Below, piece after piece: positions 6,002 to 12,477 of a stretch of 12,477 nt of DNA. Origin of the DNA: Candidatus Zixiibacteriota bacterium (GTDB lineage Bacteria; Zixibacteria; MSB-5A5; GN15; FEB-12); assembly GCA_003641405.1 (NCBI GenBank), contig QNAF01000051.1, positions 1-12,477 on the forward strand, read 5' to 3'. Position 1 is the stretch's first letter. Each line of letters opens with the position of its first letter. The notes under the pieces are model-generated. The model was not told the DNA's origin, searched no databases, and was given only the letters and a program-made list of their open reading frames with translations. Both the position numbers and the translations under genes were made by a program.

Positions 6002-7030
6002 ATGAGCAAGAAAGTGTCTAAGTCTGAGCGGAAGCGCAGCTCAAATGGAATCGAAGGCACACCTCCGCCAGACCTGAGCAGTGTTTCGCGGCGGTATTTT
6101 CGTCTCTATCCAAAACTGGCAAGGCTTGGATCAAACGTCGAAAATGCCGTCAAGCAATTCCTCGAAAGAGACAATATTGGGTATGTCTCGGTAACTCATC
6201 GAGTCAAACAACTCGATCGATTTCTCGAAAAAGTCGGTCGCAAACAATATGAGCAGCCCTTTGCTCAGACGAAGGACCTCGTTGGGCTTAGAGTTGTGTG
6301 TTTCTTCCAGAGTGATGTTGATCGGATTTCAGAGCTCATTGCTCAGGAATTCCAGGTAGTTCATAACAAGAACAAGACAGACCATCTCCCACCAACACAG
6401 TTTGGATACCGATCACACCATCTTGTTGTGAACGTTAAGAAAGCGTGGGCAGATACACCCAACTACCGTGGGCTCGAGGATCTGAAGATCGAGATCCAGA
6501 TCCGTACAGTGCTCATGCATGCCTGGGCTGAAATAGAACACAGGCTAGCGTATAAGCGGACAGAGCATATCCCCGGTCAATTCCGGCGGAAGTTCTCTAT
6601 GCTCAGTGCAAAATTGGAGGAGGCGGACGAGCAATTCGAAGAACTCGCCTCAGCCATTACAGATCTCAAGGGTGAAATTGAGGAGCGCACCCAGCGAGTG
6701 TCCGCTTTTGATTCAGAGTTGAGACTAAACCTGGATACGCTTCAAGCATTCTTGGATTATCAACACCCCGATGATATCCACAATATGCGTCAAACCCGGG
6801 AACTATTCGACGAAATGCTCTCAAATCAGATCACGATAGGTGACCTTGTTGATGATTACGCAGACAATCGTTTCACCACGCGAAATCAAGATTATAGTCA
6901 CTCGGACGACTCGAGTGATCAAAACCAGACTGAGTTGGCCAGACGTATCATTAAGCTGAAAGGTCACAGGCATCACCGTGAGAAACGTGCAGACGCAGAG
7001 ATAAACAGATCGAAGGAAGATACTAACTGA
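6002..7030 (+). CDS. RelA/SpoT-domain (p)ppGpp synthetase, small alarmone synthetase type
   Basis: Predicted to transfer pyrophosphate from ATP to GDP or GTP, making the stress alarmone (p)ppGpp. The synthetase domain (about residues 40-190) is intact: HRVKQLDRFLEKVGRK (66-81), DLVGLRVVC (92-100), FGYRSHH (134-140) and EIQIRTVLMHAWAEIEH (164-180) with K185. There is no HD hydrolase, TGS or ACT domain, so it is a single-function synthetase and not a long Rel. At 342 residues it exceeds typical SAS enzymes (about 210-260). The extra C-terminus holds a helical, probably coiled-coil region (about 195-240) and a polar, basic tail. The ATG at 6002 has only a weak upstream ribosome site and overlaps the stop of a 7-codon frame (5982-6005). 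A toxSAS that modifies tRNA is an alternative; no antitoxin gene is adjacent. Confidence 0.88.
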   Translation: MSKKVSKSERKRSSNGIEGTPPPDLSSVSRRYFRLYPKLARLGSNVENAVKQFLERDNIGYVSVTHRVKQLDRFLEKVGRKQYEQPFAQTKDLVGLRVVCFFQSDVDRISELIAQEFQVVHNKNKTDHLPPTQFGYRSHHLVVNVKKAWADTPNYRGLEDLKIEIQIRTVLMHAWAEIEHRLAYKRTEHIPGQFRRKFSMLSAKLEEADEQFEELASAITDLKGEIEERTQRVSAFDSELRLNLDTLQAFLDYQHPDDIHNMRQTRELFDEMLSNQITIGDLVDDYADNRFTTRNQDYSHSDDSSDQNQTELARRIIKLKGHRHHREKRADAEINRSKEDTN

Positions 7031-7325
7031 GTACATCATAATCCCCTTGGTTCCGTCCAACAGGCTTGAGAGTAGAACCATCTGACGAGGATTTCACTGT
7101 GACCAAATTGTGTCCTCAGCCGTCGTAAGTTATTGCATGATATTCAGTGACATAGCTGACCGGTGGGGGGTTCAAGCAAATGATCCGGCTCGCAAGTCGC
7201 CGTAAGCTATTGACTTACATGGGATTATAACAAATGGAGGTGGGGGGAATCGAACCCCATACTCGCGTTGTGGCACAAGGACTTACACTCTATTGTGACC
7301 AAATTGTGACCACTTTTTCTGGTGT
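7031..7325. other. Intergenic region with stacked repeat fragments
   Basis: No gene is seen. The stretch separates the stress cluster from the convergent large secreted-protein gene. It contains direct-repeat copy 1 (7234-7311) plus isolated fragments of the same repeat family: TGTGACCAAATTGTG at 7098-7112 (identical to 7294-7308), CGTAAGTTATTG at 7124-7135 and CGTAAGCTATTG at 7201-7212. I see no clear terminator for either flanking gene. Confidence 0.7.
7234..7311 (-). repeat. Direct repeat copy 1, tRNA/tmRNA 3'-end-like (putative attachment site)
   Basis: This 78-bp sequence matches 12324-12401 at 73 of 78 positions with no gaps (constant offset 5090), same orientation. On the minus strand it contains GGGGTTCGATTCCCC, a tRNA-type T-arm, followed by CACCTCCA, which looks like an acceptor 3' strand plus discriminator. 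CACCTCC is also the acceptor 3' strand found in many tmRNAs. No D-arm, anticodon arm or encoded CCA is present, so this is a 3' fragment and not a functional gene. Tyrosine recombinases commonly integrate at such 3' ends, so an attachment-site remnant is the best explanation. It ends 15 bp beyond the stop of the large gene. Confidence 0.75.
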
Positions 7326-10300
7326 CTATTTCAGCAACAGCATCTTCTTCGTCTCGACGTGATCATCAGCCTGGAATCTGTAGAAGTATACCCCGGTTGA
7401 AACAGCTTCACCCGTCGAACTCGTACCATCCCAAGCTATAGAATACGTGCCTGCTGATTCCTCTCGATCAACGAGTGTTCGCACTTTCTGGCCCAAGAGA
7501 TTGAAAACATCGATCTTCACACTGCTTCGTCTTGGCAGGCTATACTCAATCGTTGTTACCGGATTGAACGGATTGGGGTAGTTCTGAGACAGCTCAAAGC
7601 GATAGGGCAGAAGCGAACCATGATCATCCTCAACGTCCAACGGTGAGCCATTAGAGAGATAGAGCGTGTCGTCGTCGACCCCATCGATACCATCATCGAC
7701 AATGACCATCAACTGCGCTTCACTCACATTGTTCCAGTTGGGTACGAGATGTTGCTCAGAGTTGGCTCCGACAGCGATATCGAAGTGTATGAACTCTTTC
7801 ATTTCGGGTCCGCCAAGATCCCTGATGACGAGATCATACGATGACGCCACACCAAAATTAGCCAGGCGCAGACCGTTGGTCGGAGTCAGTTCGAGAGCAA
7901 CCGAGTCGGCAGCCGGCAATTGCAGATCACCCAACGCCAAGTGTTGCTCGCGATCGGGCTGAACAATGACAAAGTCGAGGTCGCACGTGCGGACCGCTCC
8001 GTCAGGATTATCCAGATGCATCCCGTCGCCACCCCGTATATCAACCTGCTCCACATCATTCGCTCCAACACTGTCACGGCGATAGGCCATGATAACGTCA
8101 TCATTAAATACGGTCAGATGTGCATAGTCCTCACCGGAACCCGCCAACTGGCACGACCAGTCGCCATCGGGAAGAAGATAGCCGATCGGATCACCTGCCC
8201 CGGCCTTGGGCCTGATCGGCCTGGCCCCTGGAACATCATTGAAGGCCGAATCACCGTACTGCCCTATTGCCCCGATCCCTAATTCAAATCGAATCGAATC
8301 GCCGTCACTCCAATACGCCTCAACGTAACCTGGAGCCTGCGAAGCCGCTGCTGCCACCGGTGGCGCTTCGCGGGCAGACTGGGACATCTCCGCCAGTCCG
8401 GTGTAGTTCGACAGCGGGTCTTCAAGGTAGCATTCTTTGTCACCTGCCCAACCCAGCTCCAAGTACTCCCAGCTGTTGGTCACGGTGTCGAAGTGGATAT
8501 CTAGAGAAAGAGTCGGCTCGTTGCTGTCATATACACGCAGAGCCCAGGCACCGGATGGGAACCGGTGCAGAGAGTAAGGCGTCACTGCATGACAACCCTG
8601 GTTGTTGACCGTACTGGTATCGCAGATTGTGATGGCGCTAATGGCGCTCGAGGCTTCCAATTCGCAGAACATCGAACGCACATCCGCCAGCGTCTCATTC
8701 GGTGTCTTAGTCTCGGCCACAATCCAATGGTCATCGTTCTGCTGCCCATACTGATAAGTATAATAGCGATTGATCAGACTTCTGCGAGGGTCGGTCATGA
8801 GCACCGCATTAAGATTCGTAAAGGGACCGATCTCGAGCCGGGCGGCAAATGCGGCTGCGTCCTGGAATGCCATTAGCGAAGTCATGGCCAGGCCAAAACA
8901 TGAGCCCCCCCACGCTTCTTTGATCGATGCCCAGCGAAACAGTGCCGAAGGCCTGCACTGCGGGGTCGGCCAGTAGTTGAAATAGCAGGCTTCAGCACCA
9001 AAGGCTTCGACGAATGTCGGCCAACTGGGATAGTCCCAGTTAGCGGCCCCCAGATTGTGGAATTCATCTGGGTAAGGTAAGCTGGTGTACGGATCCGGTA
9101 CATTAAAGTAGTCCGGCCAAGCTGAGGCCGGCCACATGTTGGCTTCCTCATTCGCAAACTGCCAATTGTCATTAGGGTTTACATAGGTAATCAACGAATC
9201 GTTCCGCATGCGGGTGAGGCCCAGGTGTTTGATCTTAAACGGTGCGCTCAGATCGAACAGGCTGGGATAGGCGGTAGAGGTCACCCGAACATAACACTCC
9301 GCGGTTGTCTCATAGGCAGGTATGCTCCAGGTGTAGTAGTTCGAGGTCGCATCCGTGCCCGAGGCAATAGTATTCCAGCCCACATCTGGTTGATCCGGAT
9401 TATAGCTAGTATTGTAAGCGATATCTACCGAAGCCACACTATCGGGCACTCGCCATTCGATGTTGAAAGTGCCATACGCTACCACCCATTTGTCGCTGCT
9501 GGGCTGCAAAACGCGAATGGGTGAATCATCGGCCTCGCCGTTAAACTCGTCAGCGCCGATATCAACCAGCATGCTGCCGTTTTCGTCGCCGTCGAGGATA
9601 CGAGCATCTTCATCGATGTCGAACATCTCCTGCGTTTGTGGCGTGAACCCGGCGTCTATCAATTGGGACGCCTCCGAGAGATGATAATCTAGTATGCGAT
9701 AGACGCTGTTAGTGTCAGCGTGATCTCTGATGTCACCCAGGACTATCAGCGTATCGGCAGAGATATTCCAGACCAAGTACCAGTAAGGATCGGCTGTATC
9801 AGGACAGACATAACGCCCGGCCAGATCCTGCCCGGACGGAAAGCTGGCCGATTGGTCGACCAACTTCGACAACCCGGAGGCGCGGTCGAAACTCAACGTA
9901 TCTATCTGGCCGGTAATTTCGGGTAACAGCCCGGGCGGCAGGTTTACGTTAGTGGCGAAATCACCCCCCAGCGCCTGGAGATCCTCGACCGTATATATCC
10001 GACCATCAGGTCCCTCGTAGCGAAGTTCCTCGGACTCATTACCATTATTCCAGAAGCTATTGCCGGCGACAATTGGTGCTCCATCGTCGCCTTTGAGCAA
10101 GCCATACTCAGTATGACCTACCATAAGATTATTAGCGATCACACATTGTTCAATGTCGTCCAGGCCCCCCACCAGGATTCCAATCTCCCCGTTGTTGATG
10201 ACCGTATTGCCAATTATCTTCGCTGTACCACCGGACAGATGAATCCCGTAGGGATACTCCCCGTACTGATTCAGCCCGTTGCCAACTAGAACGTTGTTGT

Positions 10301-11930
10301 CGATTCTTATCGGGATGCCGTTACCATAATTGTCGAGGCCACGGATCGCCGCATAACCGTTACCGACGAACACCGAATGCAATATCTCTATCGACTCCAG
10401 CCCATGGTCAACCGGGAAGATGATGCCATAGCCAGTGTTGTTGGCGATGCGGCAGTCTTTCAGTTCAATATTGGTGAAATTGTCTCCAAGATAGAATACC
10501 TCAATACCGTCCACTTCGTTGTTTAGCAAGCTGACGTTAGTGAGGCTCAGCGACTGATGATAGCCGGTGCGATTCTCATAGAAAATAGCGGCGGAGAAAG
10601 GGTCGGTGCCGGTAATGCGCTTAATAGTGGTATTGGAGATCTCATAGTCATACCCGTAGGCACCGCGCAGGGTCACACCTGAATACCAGCTATCTTCGAT
10701 TGTCACACTGTCCAGGGTGAGACCGCCAAACGAGTGAATCCCGCTACGGGGATAGCGAATCAAGGTCCTCCGGATATCTGCGGTTGCGCCCGAGTCGATA
10801 AATATGCCGCTGCCCCTGGCTATCCAGTTGCTCAATATCGGATCCGGTTGAAACTTGTTATCGGTATCACCGCCGTGCTCGTCATCTTCCCACGAAGTGA
10901 GCACCGAGCTATCAATATACAGCCTGCCCTCATTATCAAACCCTCCCAGAGTGTGAAACTTGAGCACCGATCCCTTTCCGATCGCCAGCGCTCTTCCAGA
11001 CGGTACATGGATTTCGTTGGCAATAATCGGCAGATCATCGCTGCAACGAATGAAAGCCGAATCAACCGCCTCGGCTTCAATCAAATTAATCTTGTTCTGA
11101 TCATCGTTATTGCCGGTGATGTCCTTTATTGACCTTATCCCACAGCGGCGTACGTCAATCAGGGCACTGAGATCATCCTGCCAGTAGTCAACGTCTTCAA
11201 AACGGCAGTTCTCTAGAGTGAATTCATCGGCATCCCAAACAGTGATAGGATAGCTATAGTTGGGGAAATTGAGACGTTCAAAGCGACAATTGCGAATAGT
11301 CACGGATATATCATTGTCACCATTAGTATCTCCTATGCTGAGTAGATTAAGAAAAGGTGGGCTATAGTCGGGGAAATAACAGTTTTCGATCACTCCTGAT
11401 CCACCCATAACCACGAAGGGAACCGTGTTCATGGTATTGTCATGATACTGGCACCGAAAGGTAGTATTGGCCCAATGGAAACCGTGCGGCTCATAGCCAC
11501 CCCCCGAGAAAATCTCGAAAACCCCTTCGACCCGGATCGGGTCGAGGTCAGTGCCGACAAAGCTGACTCCCCCGGCGGCACTTATCCGCCCTTCTTGGTC
11601 CCCTCCCGGTTGCATATAAATGACGAACGGTCTGGTGGGATCAAAGCCCCCCGCCTCAAACGACACCGAACTGCTAGCGAGGATGGGCGCCTGCACAATA
11701 AACGGAGGCCCGGGGTCAAAGCCCATTTCTCTTCCGTAGGCATTTTGGAAGCCCCGATCAAACGTCGCGCCTTTTGTCACGAGCGGTTTGACCTTGTAGT
11801 CACGTTCCGTTTCGTCCCAGAGCATGTTGACATAGACGTCTGCTTGGGTTGTCGGGTACAGTACCAACAAAATGGCGAAGGTTAGGACACCAATAGTGGT
11901 CATTAGCCGGACGGGTCGCAGATGGCTCAT
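7326..11930 (-). CDS. Large exported beta-helix protein with papain-like domain and C-terminal sorting domain
   Basis: 1534-residue secreted or surface protein of unknown substrate. A signal peptide (1-30, core TTIGVLTFAILLVLYP) is followed by a right-handed parallel beta-helix of NosD/PbH1 type (about 150-630, many repeats such as TLENCRFEDV, NNTGYGIIF and NVLVGNGLN), closing at DIGADEF (790-796). An Ig/KNH-like beta-sandwich spans about 803-900. Residues about 960-1180 hold WGGSCFGLA (Cys1011), GCHAVTPYSLH (His1114) and RVYDSNEP (Asp1135), in the order and context of a papain-fold cysteine peptidase; activity is inferred. A beta-rich region follows to about 1440, then ELSQNYPNPFNP and a FlgD-Ig-like domain (1447-1534) typical of type IX or similar sorting in FCB bacteria. 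The ATG follows GGAG with 7-nt spacing. It probably shares a transcript with the upstream RHH gene. Confidence 0.92.
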   Translation of the reverse strand: MSHLRPVRLMTTIGVLTFAILLVLYPTTQADVYVNMLWDETERDYKVKPLVTKGATFDRGFQNAYGREMGFDPGPPFIVQAPILASSSVSFEAGGFDPTRPFVIYMQPGGDQEGRISAAGGVSFVGTDLDPIRVEGVFEIFSGGGYEPHGFHWANTTFRCQYHDNTMNTVPFVVMGGSGVIENCYFPDYSPPFLNLLSIGDTNGDNDISVTIRNCRFERLNFPNYSYPITVWDADEFTLENCRFEDVDYWQDDLSALIDVRRCGIRSIKDITGNNDDQNKINLIEAEAVDSAFIRCSDDLPIIANEIHVPSGRALAIGKGSVLKFHTLGGFDNEGRLYIDSSVLTSWEDDEHGGDTDNKFQPDPILSNWIARGSGIFIDSGATADIRRTLIRYPRSGIHSFGGLTLDSVTIEDSWYSGVTLRGAYGYDYEISNTTIKRITGTDPFSAAIFYENRTGYHQSLSLTNVSLLNNEVDGIEVFYLGDNFTNIELKDCRIANNTGYGIIFPVDHGLESIEILHSVFVGNGYAAIRGLDNYGNGIPIRIDNNVLVGNGLNQYGEYPYGIHLSGGTAKIIGNTVINNGEIGILVGGLDDIEQCVIANNLMVGHTEYGLLKGDDGAPIVAGNSFWNNGNESEELRYEGPDGRIYTVEDLQALGGDFATNVNLPPGLLPEITGQIDTLSFDRASGLSKLVDQSASFPSGQDLAGRYVCPDTADPYWYLVWNISADTLIVLGDIRDHADTNSVYRILDYHLSEASQLIDAGFTPQTQEMFDIDEDARILDGDENGSMLVDIGADEFNGEADDSPIRVLQPSSDKWVVAYGTFNIEWRVPDSVASVDIAYNTSYNPDQPDVGWNTIASGTDATSNYYTWSIPAYETTAECYVRVTSTAYPSLFDLSAPFKIKHLGLTRMRNDSLITYVNPNDNWQFANEEANMWPASAWPDYFNVPDPYTSLPYPDEFHNLGAANWDYPSWPTFVEAFGAEACYFNYWPTPQCRPSALFRWASIKEAWGGSCFGLAMTSLMAFQDAAAFAARLEIGPFTNLNAVLMTDPRRSLINRYYTYQYGQQNDDHWIVAETKTPNETLADVRSMFCELEASSAISAITICDTSTVNNQGCHAVTPYSLHRFPSGAWALRVYDSNEPTLSLDIHFDTVTNSWEYLELGWAGDKECYLEDPLSNYTGLAEMSQSAREAPPVAAAASQAPGYVEAYWSDGDSIRFELGIGAIGQYGDSAFNDVPGARPIRPKAGAGDPIGYLLPDGDWSCQLAGSGEDYAHLTVFNDDVIMAYRRDSVGANDVEQVDIRGGDGMHLDNPDGAVRTCDLDFVIVQPDREQHLALGDLQLPAADSVALELTPTNGLRLANFGVASSYDLVIRDLGGPEMKEFIHFDIAVGANSEQHLVPNWNNVSEAQLMVIVDDGIDGVDDDTLYLSNGSPLDVEDDHGSLLPYRFELSQNYPNPFNPVTTIEYSLPRRSSVKIDVFNLLGQKVRTLVDREESAGTYSIAWDGTSSTGEAVSTGVYFYRFQADDHVETKKMLLLK

Positions 11931-11983
11931 ATGAGAACTCCAAAATTTGGCGGTTAGGTTATTCTGCAGCGCAAGATGTCAGA

Positions 11984-12178
11984 CTATATCATTTTCTTCG
12001 ATATGTCCAATTCACCAACCTCTCGGCGAATCAGATCAGCGACCAGATGCTGGATTGTGGTACCGTCGTGAGCTACGCGGATATTGAGCCTGCGGTGGGT
12101 TGTCTCGTCGAGTCGGATGTGAATCATCGGTCCGCGGGGAGGTTCTTTTGGAGGTCCTGGCACACTCACACTCCTCAT
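11984..12178 (-). CDS. Small ribbon-helix-helix (CopG/Arc-type) DNA-binding protein
   Basis: Up to 64 residues. The core MIHIRLDETTHRRL followed by NIRVAHDGTTIQHL and VADLIRREVGEL has the RHH layout: a short basic strand, helix A, the G-T turn, then helix B. Such proteins are dimeric repressors, antitoxins or plasmid-type regulators. The ATG at 12178 has almost no leader; a GTG at 12163 is preceded by AGGAG (12175-12171) with 7-nt spacing and may be the real start (59 residues). A palindrome covering its promoter suggests autorepression. No toxin gene adjoins it; the gene 53 bp downstream is the giant exported protein, possibly co-transcribed and controlled. It lies inside the direct-repeat-bounded cassette, as expected for a mobile-element regulator. 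Confidence 0.75.
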   Translation of the reverse strand: MRSVSVPGPPKEPPRGPMIHIRLDETTHRRLNIRVAHDGTTIQHLVADLIRREVGELDISKKMI

Positions 12179-12185
12179 CTAGTGT

Positions 12186-12205
12186 TCGGCTATAAATATA
12201 GCCGA
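12186..12205. promoter_or_regulatory. Palindromic operator overlapping the RHH gene promoter
   Basis: TCGGCTATAAATATAGCCGA is a perfect inverted repeat with 9-bp arms and a 2-bp centre, 7 bp upstream of the RHH ATG. It contains the -10 hexamer of the predicted minus-strand promoter, so a bound dimer would block RNA polymerase. The encoded RHH protein is the obvious candidate ligand (inference). Confidence 0.7.
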
Positions 12206-12223
12206 TATCAACCAGTTTGTCAA
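12195..12223 (-). promoter_or_regulatory. Sigma-70 promoter of the RHH gene
   Basis: On the minus strand a perfect TTGACA (12223-12218) and TATATT (12200-12195) are separated by exactly 17 bp. Transcription would start near 12188, about 10 nt before the ATG at 12178 or 25 nt before the alternative GTG at 12163. The -10 lies within the palindrome 12186-12205. It is the best sigma-70 promoter in the window and could also drive the large gene. Confidence 0.7.
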
Positions 12224-12323
12224 CGTTTACCAATGCAGATCTATCTACCTTGATACCACAATATCTCGTGTTATTCGGGGATATAGGGCCGCAAGGCTTC
12301 GTAAGTTGTTGTGGTGCAATAAG

Positions 12324-12401
12324 ATGGAGGTGGGGGGGATCGAACCCCATACTCGCGTTGTGGGACAAAGACTTACACCCTATTGTGACCATATTGTGAC
12401 C
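12324..12401 (-). repeat. Direct repeat copy 2, tRNA/tmRNA 3'-end-like (putative attachment site)
   Basis: Second copy of the 78-bp repeat found at 7234-7311. On the minus strand it carries GGGGTTCGATCCCCC and CACCTCCA, again without CCA or the rest of a tRNA. CGTAAGTTGTTG (12300-12311) precedes it, matching the CGTAAGCTATTG that precedes copy 1. Together the two copies bracket about 5 kb carrying only the RHH gene and the large exported protein. The five differences between copies indicate that any duplication by integration is old, or that the two ends came from diverged sites. Confidence 0.75.
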
Positions 12402-12477
12402 GTTTTTTTGAACCCATAATAGACTTCTAAGTTCCCTATTCCTCCCCATATTTCGATAGAAGCGCTTGGAAACGCGG

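Noticed and set aside
7036..7080. Intrinsic terminator after the alarmone synthetase
   Set aside because: TGGTTC and GAACCA can pair, but the loop is about 21 nt and no T-run follows.
7234..7311. A complete tRNA or tmRNA gene on the minus strand
   Set aside because: Only the T-arm and acceptor 3' strand are recognisable. There is no matching 5' acceptor strand, D-arm or anticodon arm upstream, and no CCA.
10050..11450. Long tandem DNA repeats within the beta-helix coding region
   Set aside because: The repeats are structural at protein level (asparagine/glycine-rich turns) and too diverged to be nucleotide repeats or a CRISPR array.
12036..12449. 137-residue minus-strand open frame crossing repeat copy 2 and the RHH promoter
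   Set aside because: It overlaps the repeat, promoter, operator and RHH gene, has low-complexity composition in its C-terminal part, and matches no family. The segment over the repeat is also open in copy 1, but the differences between copies mostly change amino acids, so coding constraint is not supported.
12436..12477. Possible 3' end of a minus-strand gene (a 13-codon frame ending at TAG 12436-12438)
   Set aside because: Too short to distinguish from chance. An integrase gene beside the repeat would be expected here, but nothing in 13 codons shows it.

Overview
The window looks like bacterial chromosome from an uncultured member of the FCB superphylum or a neighbouring candidate phylum; Zixibacteria is my best guess. 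The main clue is the very large secreted protein whose C-terminus has the QNYPNPFNP motif and a FlgD-Ig-like/type IX-style sorting domain, which is characteristic of those lineages. The phylum assignment is inference only.

Left part (1-7030): a protein-quality-control and stress cluster. clpB runs on the minus strand and is cut at its C-terminus by the window edge. Divergent from it, across a 339-bp regulatory region, a plus-strand series follows: yfdX (split by a frameshift in a C5 tract), a small heat shock protein (Hsp20), an HtrA/DegP-type serine protease with two PDZ domains, and a RelA/SpoT-type alarmone synthetase without a hydrolase domain. A Clp disaggregase, YfdX, Hsp20 and DegP together closely resemble the content of the transmissible locus of stress tolerance (tLST/LHR) of Proteobacteria. 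The clpB-yfdX intergenic region holds an NtrC-like 17-bp palindrome inside a helically phased array of half-sites. The array is flanked by two divergent TGGCACGCC sigma-54-like promoter elements, suggesting one shared enhancer for both transcription units.

Right part (7031-12477): a cassette-like region. Two 78-bp direct repeats (7234-7311 and 12324-12401, 73/78 identical, same orientation) resemble the T-arm plus acceptor strand of a tRNA or tmRNA 3' end. They enclose about 5 kb on which I see only two genes, both on the minus strand: a small ribbon-helix-helix DNA-binding protein with a near-ideal sigma-70 promoter and a 20-bp palindromic operator, and 53 bp downstream a 1534-residue exported protein. 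That protein combines a parallel beta-helix, an Ig-like domain, a putative papain-like cysteine-peptidase domain and the C-terminal sorting domain. No integrase is visible between the repeats. The layout suggests integration at a tRNA/tmRNA-type attachment site, with recombinase functions supplied from outside the window or already lost.
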